From: Lepus europaeus
Taxonomy: Eukaryota > Chordata > Mammalia > Lagomorpha > Leporidae
Length of the DNA stretch: 64,000 bases
Direction of reading: 5' to 3'
NCBI RefSeq assembly: GCF_033115175.1
Contig: NC_084843.1
Location: 54,228,474 to 54,292,473, forward strand
The position numbers and the translations under genes are program-made. Below are positions 51,101-61,419 of this stretch, piece by piece. Positions within the stretch are counted from its first letter, which is position 1; each line of letters opens with the position of its first letter. Under the pieces are notes generated by a model, which worked only from the letters and a program-made list of their open reading frames with translations, did not search any database and was not told the DNA's origin.

Positions 51101-51892
51101 CAGTGTGTGCAGCCTTAGCAGATAATCAAGAACTACCCGAGTTCTACCTTTCTTGTCATTGCTGCACAGTTGTTGATGATTCAGAAACCATCTCCCTGCA
51201 GCACAGCCAAAAATGGAACTCCAGAGGCCGTGGAGCTCCAGTTCATGGCAGCAGTCATTTCAATCAGTTTTAAGGGGCTTCAAGGGGCTCATTGTTACAG
51301 AAAGAGAAACTGCTCATTCCTAGGACCCATGTCCATTTGTTCACTGTGTACGTTTGCAATTGTGCATTGAGCTGCTGGTAAGCAAGGAAGGTAGTGCAGT
51401 CAGGTAATCACATGTGGTAGTAAAACACATCCTAAGACAAATACAGTACTATGAAAAGCAAAAGATATCAAGGGAAGAATGCACTCTCGTTTTCTCTGAG
51501 CCATCTAATTTCTCTTCAGCCCGAGAAATGCAAACATTTCTCTAGTTACACAGACACACTGGCACAAGGGAGAAAAGCAGCCTTGTTGTTCCATCTTACA
51601 AGTCTATATGCTAAATGCAGTGTGCGGGTATGTGCATGTCCAGACATAGGCAGGGCCATGCACAACAGTGAGTACTGTCGATTACTCAATTCCAAGGACC
51701 CATTTGCCTGGCTTTCCAAATCACTACGTTCAACTGGAATAGCAGTGCTGTCACAGCAGACTCTACATTGCTCAGCTAAAGTATTTGGAAAGTTTGCTCT
51801 GATAGCCTTGACTGAGACTTCACAGCTTTCATCCTTGGAAATAAACCGGCCTTATCTTTCATGAAGTCACAAATCAGTAAGACTATGTTTAA
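45138..51892. other. 6.7-kb stretch, no confident gene
   Basis: Largely unassigned. An L2-like tail lies at 45640-45705 (CCAAGCCTTTTGCAGTATTTGGCACATGATAGAAACTC), and a mariner-end remnant at about 49058-49084. ATG frames of 124 codons (45297-45671) and 137 codons (51451-51864) occur in non-SINE sequence but show no known motif. 49300-49620 is GC-richer without a recognisable family. Confidence 0.3.
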
Positions 51893-52201
51893 GGGGCTGG
51901 CACCGTGGCTCACTTGGTTAATCCTCTGCCTGAGGCGCCAGCATCCTATATGGGTACCGGATTCTATCCCGGTTGCTCCTCTTCCAGGCCAGCTCTCTGC
52001 TGTGGCCCGAGAGGGCAGTGGAGGATGGCCCAAGTGCTTGGGCCCTGCACCCGCATGGGAGACCAGGAAGAAGCACCTGGCTCCTGGCTTCAGATCGACG
52101 CAGCTCCAGCTGTAGCGGCCATTTGAGGAGTGAACCAACAGAATGAAGACCTCTCTCTGTCTCTCTTCCACTGTCTAACTCTGTCAAATAATAAAAGTAA
52201 A
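51893..52201 (+). mobile_element. Full-length C-repeat SINE (young type)
   Basis: GGGGCTGGCACCGTGGCTCACTTGG head to TCTAACTCTGTCAAATAATAA end. Flanked by AAGACTATGTTTAA (51879-51892) and AAGACTATATTTAA (52202-52215), a 14-bp duplication with one change. Confidence 0.93.
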
Positions 52202-52215
52202 AAGACTATATTTAA

Positions 52216-52890
52216 ATAGTATTTCCAAAAAGATAGCAATATATTTTTCCTAATGTTGAAATTTCACTGGCTGCTTAGCATTCTGTAATCAAAAAGTAGT
52301 TTTTAAGCATTCAAGATCATCCTTGACATTTAGAACCTTCTTCCTAACCGTATATCCCACAGGTGCCTGAAGGGCAGAAGCCATGTCTAGAGGGCTCTTT
52401 CTCACTGACCCAGCTGGAGCACCAGTAATGAGAGAGAGCTCTTCCGAAGACCTTGTGACCCACGGCGGCTTATCCAATAAACGAGGTATTAGCAACAAAG
52501 TAATTGATTCCTCAGGAACAAACACATAAAGCATGTCAGGCTAAAACAAATCTCCTTTTTTTTGCCTTAGAAAATACAAAAGGTGCAGGGTTTATTTTAT
52601 AAAGGAAACAAATCTTTGAATATATATAATACTTCCCACATAACATGTAGGGGGAGTGGGGAAAGGAAGACAGAGAGAGTGAGAGAAATCGCCCTATAGT
52701 GAAAGGTGAAAGAGTTAGGTTTGTAACTGTATGGACTATGGATACGGTGACTCCAATGAGAAGGGACAGTCGCTTTGTCTCAATCTGTGGGAAGTAGTCA
52801 GGACCAAAAATGCATGAATGTTGAGGTGGAACAGCAAGATGGATGCTTCCCCCACCAATATCAATTAGCATATGTTCAGTGGGTTATGAT
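52216..52890. other. No gene recognised
   Basis: Minus-strand frames of 81 and 111 codons (52289-52534, 52536-52871) adjoin but have no motif. Part of the second is a low-complexity serine/leucine run. Confidence 0.3.
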
Positions 52891-53203
52891 TTTTTTTTTA
52901 AGATTTATTTTATTTGAAAGACAGAGCTGCCCAGAGAGGTAGAGATAAAGAGCCTTCATTCGATGATTCAATCCCCAGATGCCTGCAATGACCAGCACTG
53001 GAAGAGGCCAAAGCCAGGAGCTAGGAGCTTCTTCTGGGTCTTCCACGTGAGTGCAGGGGCCCAAGGACTTGGGCCATTCTCCATTGCTTTCCAAGGTGCA
53101 TTATAGAAACTGGATGGGAAGTGGAGCAGCCAGGACTCAAATCAGTGTCCAAATGGAATGCGAGCATTGCAGGCTGTGGCCTAACCCACTGAGCCAGGGT
53201 GCC
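52891..53203 (-). mobile_element. C-repeat SINE, diverged
   Basis: Minus-strand copy from a T11 run and AAGATTTATTTTATTTGAAAG to AACCCACTGAGCCAGGGTGCC. The internal CTTGGGCCATTCTCCATTGCTTTCC is typical. Confidence 0.85.
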
Positions 53204-53639
53204 TTTTTACATGTCTTAGCTATCAAACTACAGTGCTGAGGAGATAGACTGACTGGTTGTCACCAATAGCTATAAGGTGGGAAAGACTCCTCCATCTCTC
53301 AGCCTTGGTTCCCATGACTACTTTAAGTAGCAGCTCATATTAACCAAACTACCTCAGGGAAGGGTGTGCAATGTGGGAGGCCACTGAGCCCAAGTGCAAT
53401 TCTTTTTAAGTTATGGTGGCTTCAAAGGAAATCAGGTGAATATTTTGGGTACCTAACATGACAAACAGTATTCTCCACAATTAGATATAAAAACCATTAG
53501 ACTGGTGATGAAAAAGCCATCAGGTCATAATATACATTCTGTTTGTCTCAGAGAACTTCAGCCTTTTCCTGTTTAAAATGCAAATCCAATTTGTCATATT
53601 ACCTCCAGTGCACATATTTAAAAAAGAAAAATCTCATAA

Positions 53640-53925
53640 TATCCATTGTGCCCTTGCTTAAGGCCCTTCAATGTCTCCACGTTGCTTATGGGACACATTT
53701 CAAATCATTAACGAGATTTCATGATCTCACTTTTCTGTGCAGCTCATCTTAACCCAAATGGCCCTGGTTTGTTGTGATCTGATCACACTACGCTTCTTGG
53801 AATTCTCAGAATGCTTTGCCTTCTCATCTCAGGAAAACCATATGCAATCCCCTCCCCACCAAGGCCCTCGGCCAACACATGCTACCTATCAAGTCTCCAC
53901 TTAAATGTCACTGTCAAGGCACTTG
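53640..53925 (+). mobile_element. L2 LINE fragment
   Basis: Ordered matches to the L2 3' region: TTGCTTAAGGCCCTTCAATGTC, GAGATTTCATGATCTCAC, GAATTCTCAGAATGCTTTGCC, and AGTCTCCACTTAAATGTCACTG. Noncoding remnant of a very old LINE. Confidence 0.7.
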
Positions 53926-54152
53926 GAACCTTTTGTAATTGTGGATCACAGAATTAATGGGTAAGGAGATTCTGGATTGGAAAAATATGAATAATTTATG
54001 TTGTTTACATCCTGAAACTTTAGGAGAGAGAAATTGTCCAAGAAGAAGATGCAGTGGAGCCCAGAATCCACCTGAGCCTGAACCGCGAGGCCCCTCTACA
54101 GTATCATATGAAAATGCTATACACAAAAGAACTCAATAGTAACTAAGAGCAG
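53926..54152. other. Unassigned spacer
   Basis: Short opposite-strand frames only. No family recognised. Confidence 0.35.
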
Positions 54153-54164
54153 AAGCCCACACAG

Positions 54165-54483
54165 TCCGGCACCGCAGCTCACTTGGCTAATCCTCCCCCT
54201 GTGGCACCGGCACCCTGCGTTCTAGTCCCAATTGGGGCGCCGGATTCTGTCCCTGTTGCTCCTCTTCCAGTCTAGCTCTCTGCTGTGGCCTGGAAGGGCA
54301 GTGGAGGATGGCCCAACTGCTTGGGCCCTGCACCCACATGGGAGACCAGGAGAAAGCACCTGGCTCCTGGCTTCGGATCGACGCAGCGCGCCGGCCGTGG
54401 TGGCCATTTGGGGGTGAACCAACGGAAAAAGGAAGACCTTTCTCTCTGCCTCTCTCTCTAACTCTGTCTGTGGGGAAAAAAAA
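54165..54483 (+). mobile_element. Full-length C-repeat SINE (young type)
   Basis: CGGCACCGCAGCTCACTTGGC head, GCGCGCCGGCCGTGGTGGCC block and A-run. Flanked by AAGCCCACACAG (54153-54164) and AAGCACATACAG (54484-54495). The 121-codon minus frame across it is SINE sequence. Confidence 0.93.
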
Positions 54484-54737
54484 AAGCACATACAGACTAG
54501 CAACCTCCAGCTGGGGAAAGCTCAGATGGGGAGTTTGAGGACAGTTCGTCAAAGTAGTAAGAGCAAATAGACAGAAGCAAAAATACAGCTTGGGCTATAG
54601 ATGAAAGAAACTGACTGATCATGAGAGCAACTAATATTATCATGGTCAAGGTATCTATGGTGCCCTCACCTGTTCTGCCTGAGGCTTTGTTTTGCAGAAT
54701 AAAAATCTAGGGCTGGATGACTGTAGAGCCGAGTTTA

Positions 54738-54984
54738 ATGGGGTTGGTGTTGTGGCACAGAGGGTTAAGCTGCAGCTCTGATGCCAGCCTCCTGTGCAAG
54801 CACCAGCTCCTGTCCTGGCTGTTCCATGTCCGACACAGCTCCCTGCTGATGTGCTAGCAAAGTAGAAGATGATGGGCCAAGTACTCAGAACCCTGCACTC
54901 ACGTGGGAGACGTGGATGAAGCTCCTGACTTCTGCCCGGCCCAGCATTATGGCCATTTTGGGAGTGAACTAGCAGATCAAAGAC
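54738..54984 (+). mobile_element. Old C-repeat SINE, 5' part (split)
   Basis: GGGGTTGGTGTTGTGGCACAG head to GGGAGTGAACTAGCAGATCAAAG, where SINE text stops. The expected CT-rich 3' part appears 1.2 kb downstream at 56232-56300, so the L1 piece between them was inserted into this SINE. Confidence 0.8.
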
Positions 54985-54994
54985 AAAAAATGTT

Positions 54995-55291
54995 CTACAT
55001 GAAGGACCTCTGTGAGTGAGACCCCAGTGGAAAGAAGGGGCCATTAAAGAAGGATGTACTTTGCTCTGAAGGGAGGCAAGAACTTCCACTTTGTTTATGG
55101 CTTTGTCTAAATACTGACAGAGACTGTGGATTTAAAAGGCTTCCATAGCCATGGCAGCTCAAGTCAAGAGCCTTGGTGGTCACTGACGTCGTACAAGAGT
55201 GTTACTTGTTAAATTAACAACAGGAGTCACTGTGCACTTACTTCCCATGCAGGCCCTCTGTCCTCAATGAGTTATTGTAAGAATTAACTGT
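54995..55291 (+). mobile_element. Lagomorph L1 3' UTR (copy 3), left part
   Basis: Same family as 3083-3735, sharing CTCTGAAGGGAGGCAAGAAC, AACAACAGGAGTCACTGTG and CTCTGTCCTCAATG. It is interrupted at 55292 by the COA4 retrocopy and resumes at 55984. Confidence 0.75.
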
Positions 55292-55305
55292 AAAACTTGT
55301 TCACA
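55292..55305 (+). repeat. Left target-site duplication of the COA4 retrocopy
   Basis: AAAACTTGTTCACA, repeated exactly at 55970-55983. The A-rich 5' end matches the L1 endonuclease preference for TTTT/AA sites on the other strand. Confidence 0.9.
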
Positions 55306-55400
55306 AAGAAAGAAAGAGCCCCCAGCGGCCTGCAGAACTGAGGTCACCGCGTCGGAACGCGTGTTCGGGTCCTCTCCTCCCACCTGTTCGACTCCTCGGG

Positions 55401-55664
55401 ATGTCATCCTCTGTGCCTCAAGGTCATACTTGGGTCCAACAAGTGAAGAAGGAGGATGAGGAGGAGGACCCCCTGGATCAGCTAATCTCCCGCTCTGGCT
55501 GTGCCGCCTCCCATCTGGCAGTGCAGGAGTGCATGGCCCAGCACCAGGACTGGTGGCAGTGCCAGTCACAGGTGCAGGCCTTCCAGGATTGCATGAGTGA
55601 GCAGCAGGCAAGGCGGCATGAGGAGCTGCAGAGAAGGAAAGAGCAGGCCAGTGCTCGCCACTGA
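55401..55664 (+). CDS. COA4: COA4-like protein, intact retrocopy frame
   Basis: 87 codons plus TGA, the usual length for COA4 (CHCHD8), a small twin CX9C protein of the mitochondrial intermembrane space. Family members are folded by the MIA40 disulfide relay and support cytochrome c oxidase assembly. The start MSSSVPQGHTW, the acidic KKEDEEEDPLDQLISRSGC and the tail MSEQQARRHEELQRR are unmistakable against remembered mammalian COA4. Cys34-X9-Cys44 and Cys54-X9-Cys64 are all present. The ATG at 55401 has a G at -3. W52, next to W51, is where I recall arginine in human, possibly a CpG transition. There is no frameshift or early stop. Expression is unknown: no promoter beyond the copied 5' UTR is apparent. 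It may be a young pseudogene not yet broken, or a retrogene. Confidence 0.85.
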   Translation: MSSSVPQGHTWVQQVKKEDEEEDPLDQLISRSGCAASHLAVQECMAQHQDWWQCQSQVQAFQDCMSEQQARRHEELQRRKEQASARH

Positions 55665-55673
55665 GACACCAAA

Positions 55674-55741
55674 CCACCTGTCCCCAGAGATCACGAGAGG
55701 AAGAGATCCACCTGTCCCCAGAGATCACGAGAGGAAGAGAT
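55674..55741 (+). repeat. 34-bp tandem duplication in the COA4 3' UTR
   Basis: Two consecutive 34-bp units beginning CCACCTGTCCCCAGAGATCA, at 55674 and 55708, essentially identical. It lies 10 bp beyond the stop codon. Confidence 0.95.
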
Positions 55742-55969
55742 CCTGAATGCTGGAAGTGTGGGCCAGGAGGTGTGAAACTTGGGGATAGTCTTTGGGACTG
55801 GGGTTGACAGCACGACACCATGGATTTGGACATGACTGCCATAAGGAGCTGTCGTATTTTAATGGTCAGATCCTGCACATCCTTGCCCTTGTCCCACCAG
55901 CATATGCTTATGTAGAACAAAGAGTGGGATAAGGTAATGCTCCCCCACCCCAAAAAAAAAAAAAAAAAA

Positions 55970-55983
55970 AAAACTTGTTCACA
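55970..55983 (+). repeat. Right target-site duplication of the COA4 retrocopy
   Basis: AAAACTTGTTCACA, matching 55292-55305. The first A residues merge with the A-tail. Confidence 0.9.
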
Positions 55984-56225
55984 GTTTGTGTGTGTGTATA
56001 TATGTGTGTGCAAATTGTTGAATTCTTTGCTTACAACAGAGTAGGTCTTCTGTGTACATAGTTAACTGAAAATGAATCTTAATGGAGAATGGGACTGGGA
56101 AGGGGATCGGGATGAGGAGGAGGGGTGGGAGTGTGGTTGGGAGGGCGGGTACTGTGGAAGAATCACTATATTCCTAAAGTTGTACTTGTGAAAATTGTAT
56201 TCATTAAATAAAAGGGTTCTTTCAG
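55984..56225 (+). mobile_element. Lagomorph L1 3' UTR (copy 3), right part
   Basis: Resumes with a GTTTGTGTGTGTGTATATATG tract, then CAAATTGTTGAATTCTTTGC, the G-rich polypurine tract (56084-56151), and the end GTACTTGTGAAAATTG...ATTCATTAAATAAAAGG. Aligns with 3541-3733. Confidence 0.75.
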
Positions 56226-56231
56226 AAAAAA

Positions 56232-56300
56232 AAAATTCTCTTTGTCTCTCCTTCTCTCCCTTTCTCTGTAACTCTGCCTGTAAAATAAATATTTTAAAAA
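56232..56300 (+). mobile_element. Old C-repeat SINE, 3' part (split)
   Basis: TTCTCTTTGTCTCTCCTTCTC...CTGTAACTCTGCCTGTAAAATAAATATTTTA is the missing 3' end of the SINE at 54738-54984. Confidence 0.75.
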
Positions 56301-57314
56301 GGTTTAATTAATCAGCTTGGGCTACTAGTATTTGCATTAGCTTACTGCCTATGAGACTCCTTTTCCTTTTACCATCATCAAGGAACTGACCCACAGGGGT
56401 TGTTGTGATAAATACAAGAGCAAACAAAACACTGATCACCGTTGTAATTAAATGTTGTTGCTAAGAGTTTTTAAGCTCTGTCTCACCCACTAGACTATAA
56501 GGACCCAATGGGAAGATTCTGTTTTGCTCAGCATCGCATCAGTTGCTTATCATAGGCTCTGGAATATAATTAGGACACACTAAATAATCAGATGGATAGC
56601 TGAATGAGTGGCTTGGAGAGTCTATGTAACTATGGCTGTTTTTCCAACCAATTGATGCTGAACATAGGGGAATATCCCCAGTAAAAAATGAGCATCAAAA
56701 TGTGGTAAGTGCTAACAAGAAATACATAGAAGATATCTCTGGACAGGTATGTTTACTTAATGGCATAGTCCCAGGAACAAGGTGATTTTTCTCATAAAAT
56801 TGTCATCCCAACTCCATCAACATGGTACCTTCTCTTATGTAATGTATTTGGGTTGAAATTTGTGTTGTGTACATAGTAAAGGGATAGTTCTTGTTTTTAT
56901 ATAAGTCTTACCTGAAGTGACACCTTTTGATATGTGTGAAGCAAACATCCCAGCTCCCAGGATTCTTCTGTAATCTAATATTGATTAAAGGACTCCTAAA
57001 GCTCTGTTAACACCAAGCCCAGTCATTCTCAAAGACAACCAGAGCACCTAGGTATTGAGAATAGGTTATACAGAGAGAGGGCCCTGAAATGAAAAATGTC
57101 CTCTCTGCCTTCAGAAAAAGGGGGATTTTAAATTGTATGATCTCAGGGTTTATCAAGCTGAATAGAAGAGATATGGGAGAATAAGACTTCTTTCTTAAAA
57201 ACTCAAGGCACATTCCAGCACCTGGGTCTGGCCTATTGCATCCACACAGAAAGTCACCTACCTCCTCAAATTCAAAGTGTGGTCGCAGACCAGTGGCAAC
57301 CACAGCTCAGAGAA
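56301..57314. other. Unassigned, includes an L2 tail
   Basis: 56490-56618 follows the L2 3' end closely (CACTAGACTATAAGGACCCAATGG, GGCTCTGGAATATAATTAGGACACACTAAATAATC, GCTGAATGAG). The rest shows nothing. Confidence 0.5.
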
Positions 57315-57418
57315 GCTATGAAATGCAGAATCTGCAGTGTCACTCCAGCCCTACCAGAGATCCATCTGTGTTTTATCAGGAAATGTACAAGCTTATTAAG
57401 GTTTGAAAAGCATTGACC
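57315..57418 (+). mobile_element. MER5-like hAT fragment
   Basis: AAATGCAGAATCTGCAGTGTCAC, ATCCATCTGTGTTTTATCAGG and AAGGTTTGAAAAGCATTG follow the order of the MER5 3' half. Short and old. Confidence 0.45.
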
Positions 57419-58047
57419 TAGAATATATGGTAGATAACAAATTTATGGTAGATTATGTGCTAACCCATATCTTAGAAGATTTTTAAAGCTGTATTCTGAA
57501 ACTGGGGGTGGAAAAGATGACTTTGGATACACATATAGATAAGAGAAATTCTTTATATAAATTTTAGAATCTTCCTGTGAAAGGTCAGAGACTAAACCCA
57601 GCAGCTCTGAAAGGCAAATCCAAACTGATCCAACCAAGAACGAACAACAAAGGCGTTCATCATTTCCTTCCTTCAGAGGGCCTTGCACACAAGGAAGTCA
57701 GAAGGCAAAAACACTCTCCCCAGAGGAGAAGTCAAGAAGTCAGACAAATCCCAGTGCTCGAAAGATACTGTGAGAGCAGCCCAGGAATTAGAAACTATAT
57801 TCTTGGTGATATAAAAATAGCAATTCTATTTCTAAACCATCATTTTTCCTTTCCAAAGCTTAAAATGTCTCTTTACATAGTTATACACTTTTTATATTGT
57901 TCCTCATCTTCCACATTAGATTATAAAGCCCACAGAGAAAGTAACAGCTTCTCATGCACTCAAGATAGCTTTCTATTGTTTGCAGAGATTAAGTACTTTT
58001 AATCACTTTTCCAAATATAAGGAACAATTATACTTGTATATGGAAAC
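57419..58047. other. No gene recognised
   Basis: A 141-codon frame (57577-58002) begins at GTG, lacks motifs and runs across L2-like text near 57915 (TTAGATTATAAAGCCCACAG), so it is not supported as coding. Confidence 0.35.
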
Positions 58048-58252
58048 ATATACAAGAGGACCTCAAAAATTGCATTGAAAAAATGAATTAAAAGATTCTA
58101 TTTTTTTTTAAATCTGTGCCTTTGAGGGGTCTTTGAAAGGTAATGGAAAATGTGTGTTATGAAGAAATTATGCATGGATTTTAAAACATTTTTTGGACCA
58201 TAGTAAACATTTTTAAATTCCATTTTCTATAAATTTTTTGAAGTTCCTTCAT
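58048..58252. mobile_element. Mariner-like palindromic element
   Basis: Opens ATACAAGAGGACCTCAAAAATTGCATTG and closes CCATTTTCTATAAATTTTTTGAAGTTCCTTCATA. The ends are inverted partners, probably bounded by TA. The interior has TTATGCATGGATTTTAAAACATT. Confidence 0.55.
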
Positions 58253-60264
58253 ATTCACTTTCTGTTGTAATATTCATCTCCCTTTTTTACTCCAAAAAGT
58301 CTTCAAAACCAAACCGAGTATCATCACCCCAATGAGACCTTTCCTTCTCCCCCTCTTCTTCCTATTTCCAAAGCACTATAGCATTTATACTGTTTTGTGC
58401 ATCATTTACCATCTGTCTCCACATTTTTCTATGATCTCCTTGAAACCAAGGCTGTAACAGATGAACCAAAAACCTTCCATCCCTTAAAAACTTAAACTGA
58501 AATTCCACAGCCTATGTGAGGCTGAAACTGAGATGGAATAAGGCATGTAGCTAGGTAGATAGGATCTGGAGGTACTTGTAGGTCACAAGCCCCGCCCCAC
58601 ACAAAATACCACCAGCTTACTTGTCAATAAAACTGCCCCTTTCCCAGGATGCAGCTCCTTCACCTGAGACCATGGGGAGTGGGGATGAAGGGGCCATGTA
58701 AGTAGCACTCCCCTTTCTACCTCATCAAAGAGGCAGACAACTGGGAAAGCTCTGCTCTCTCTCTGCAGCACCAGGATGTGAAGAAGTGCCGAGTTCCCTT
58801 CCCCAGTCCCTTTTTCTCCCTCTGGCCCACTTCCCACCTATTCTTGTGTGTGTATGTGTGTGTGTGTTCACTTTCTCATGTTCTGAGTAAAATTGACTTA
58901 ATGTAAGCCAGCCTTATGAATCCCTATCGTTATGCATGACAATCGCCTGGAATAAAAATGAAACCCCACTCTACTACTTCTGTTCAAAACCTTCCCCATT
59001 TTTTCAGTTCGTCCCATTCTTTTGCCACAGTGGCTTCTTGCTGGTTCATCTCTATATGTGCTCTGTTCAGTGACACTGACAATTTGTACATTGACCTTAA
59101 TAATATGGGTATTCACCACAAGAACTGAATCGCTTTCATGACTGAGACAGGCACTTAGGCCGAGATCTGGTAGCACAGAAGGAGATGAGGAACACGGCCT
59201 ATGGACTTGTTCTCCATCAGGTGAGCTGTCCCTTCATGATCTTCAACTGTACACAGATGGAGCCCAGTCATGTGATCTTCCTGTATGTTCTGACAAACCA
59301 GTGTACACTAGACTCTCATCCCCAAAATGTCTTCTCACGCCAACGTGTCTTCCCCAGCACTCGGAGATCCTATTAGAATAAAAACTTTTCCAGTCAATAC
59401 ACTTTGAAATGCCCAGTTGCTCCAGTAATGTGTATTCAAAACACTATTGCACAAGTATGTTCTGACAGACTTACTGAACTCTGAATCAGGAGAAATAAAA
59501 TCTATAGTCTTATGACCTCTCCTTCAGTCTTCAAGAGGGAGTCAAATAAATCTGCTCTTCATTTGGCTTTTCCTTAAATGAGACTATACACCATTCCTTC
59601 TAAAAGCAAGACACACAAAGGATATTGCCAGAGAGAACGCTGAAGTCATGTCCCTCAGAGTTCTTCGTAGACATCCACAGAACCTACTCTGCCTAGTCCA
59701 GATTAAAATGTACCTATTATGAGGTATTAAACTACTGACCTCCAGGACAGGTGTTACCAGAAACATCTCCCAGAAGCACACCGCTAATGTTAGAAGTCCA
59801 TTATTTCTGACTTCTTCCAGGGAAACAAAAAAAAAATTGTCCGTAATGTCCATAATTCACTTCTAAACCGCTGTGTCACCTCAACTTACCAGTTCAGAAT
59901 CAAACATTAGTGGACGTGCGTGCACTCTTGCTAGAAGGGAAACTGGGAAAGCTAAGATGCTTTCCCAGAGGGGAAGGCAAAACTCACAGTGTGAATTATT
60001 AATATTGGGAGTGGGTGCCAAGAGATTTGAGGCACCCAGGAATAGCAAACATTCCCTACATGTACTTACATAGTAGACCAAGAAATAGCTACGATATCAC
60101 AATGAATGCTTAGGGTTTTCTCATTTAGGCTTTGGGACTCAACAAAGTGTTCCATACAAAAAACTGACATGACGAAAGCTGTCATTTAGAATGATGTTTC
60201 TAGTGAGATTGGATGGGATGCAAGAAAATTATGGATGTGATTGTACAGGAAGAATAAAGAAACT
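58253..60264. other. No gene recognised; (TG)n inside
   Basis: Contains a (TG)n-type microsatellite at 58844-58867. Frames at 58583-58837, 58898-59176, 59584-59853 (minus) and 59873-60073 (plus) show no recognisable motif. Confidence 0.35.
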
Positions 60265-60605
60265 TTTTGTTTTTTTGACAGGCAGAGTTAGACAGTGAGT
60301 GAGAGAGAGAGAGAGAGAGAGAGAGAAAGGTCTTCCTTTTTCCGTTGGTTCACCCCCCCCCCCCCCAAGTGGCTGCCATGGCTGGCGCGCTGCACTGATC
60401 CAAAGCCAGGAGCCAGGTGCTTCCTTCTGGTCTCCCATGCGGGTGCAGGGCCCAAGGACCTGGGCCATCCTTCACTGCCTTCCCAGGCCACAGCAGAGAG
60501 CTAGACTGGAAGAAGAGCGACCGGGACAGAATCCGGTGCCCCAGCCAGGACTAGAACCCCATGTGCAGGCGCCGCAGGTGGAGGATTAGCCTATTGAGCC
60601 ACATC
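60265..60605 (-). mobile_element. Full-length C-repeat SINE (young type)
   Basis: Minus-strand copy: T-run, TTGACAGGCAGAGTTAGACAG, a (GA)n tract, a C15 run at 60353-60367 replacing the usual short C stretch, GGCTGGCGCGCTGCACTGATC, and the head complement GGATTAGCCTATTGAGCCAC. Long frames in it (96, 79 codons) are SINE-derived. Confidence 0.92.
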
Positions 60606-61419
60606 AGCAAAATAAACTATTAAAGAGCTCTTCTCTTTTCATCCTCCTGAGAACTTCTGGTAGAGCCTTCCAGTCAGCATTCTATTCAACTGACAATTGC
60701 CCCCAGGGCAAGCTATACTTCCTTTGTCTTTTTGTGTGTGACTGGTTCTAAACAATGGCTTGCAGGAGAAAGGGGGCTGTGTCCTTTGAGAGGCAGAGCT
60801 CTCACACACTGATATGAGACCACCAACACTATCCCCAGTCCATCCTGGCTCCCAATGCCCCGTGCTCTCTTTCTTAGCCACAATGGATAGCTGATGAAGT
60901 TGTTAAATGAATCCTCTGGCATCCTGGATCCTGAGTGACTGCACTAGAGAGTTGCCTGTTGACCAGTGGAGGGTGTGTAGTGTGAACAATTAGAAATCTG
61001 TAAGCTACCAGGATACCAATGGTTCTCTTTCATTTTAACACTGTGTAAATTAATCTACCATAGTGGAAAACTCATACAGGAGAACCAATGCCATCCTAAT
61101 TTTTTCCTACAGACAATAAGGCTCAGAGATATCTTCCACAAAGCCAGGAAGTGGACACTGGATCTGGGACTTGCTTTTTTATTCTATGATTGGGCTTTCA
61201 TTGGTTTTGTTGGTCATATTAGAATATATTCATATATTTATATAAATATACATATATACAAAGTTATGCAAGTATGTTATGTGTACATAAAACTTTCTGA
61301 TATATGCAAATAATTTTTCTTTTGTCTTTAAATTTACAATCTTATTCTTGACTCTTCCAAAGCTGGCAAACTGCTTTCTAAAAAGATTAAATCAATATTT
61401 TCACCTGTTAAAAGATTCC
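60606..61419. other. No gene recognised
   Basis: Spacer. AT-rich with a short alternating TA/CATATA tract near 61230-61260. Confidence 0.35.

Larger units (their letters stand above)
55306..55969 (+). other. COA4: Processed COA4 mRNA copy (retrocopy unit)
   Basis: A complete mRNA-like insert: a GC-rich 5' UTR of 95 nt with several CpGs, an uninterrupted coding region, a 3' UTR of about 290 nt and an A-tail of about 22 nt (55952-55973, running into the duplicated target). It has 14-bp direct repeats on both sides and sits inside a decayed L1 3' UTR, so it is a retroposed copy and not the ancestral locus. No AATAAA is visible in the 30 nt before the A-tail. The 3' UTR contains a 34-bp tandem duplication. 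With this unit and one target copy removed, the L1 text rejoins smoothly (GTAAAACTTGTTCACAGTTTG). Confidence 0.9.

Noticed and set aside
54655-55089. 144-codon minus-strand frame
   Set aside because: It is composed of L1 3'-UTR and old SINE sequence in antisense.
55264-56013. 249-codon minus-strand frame, the longest in the window
   Set aside because: It is the antisense of the COA4 retrocopy and flanking L1. Its residues mirror the sense coding region and tandem repeat, and it ends in the complement of the A-tail and TG repeat.
57577-58002. 141-codon plus-strand frame
   Set aside because: It starts at GTG, has no motif and crosses L2-like text.
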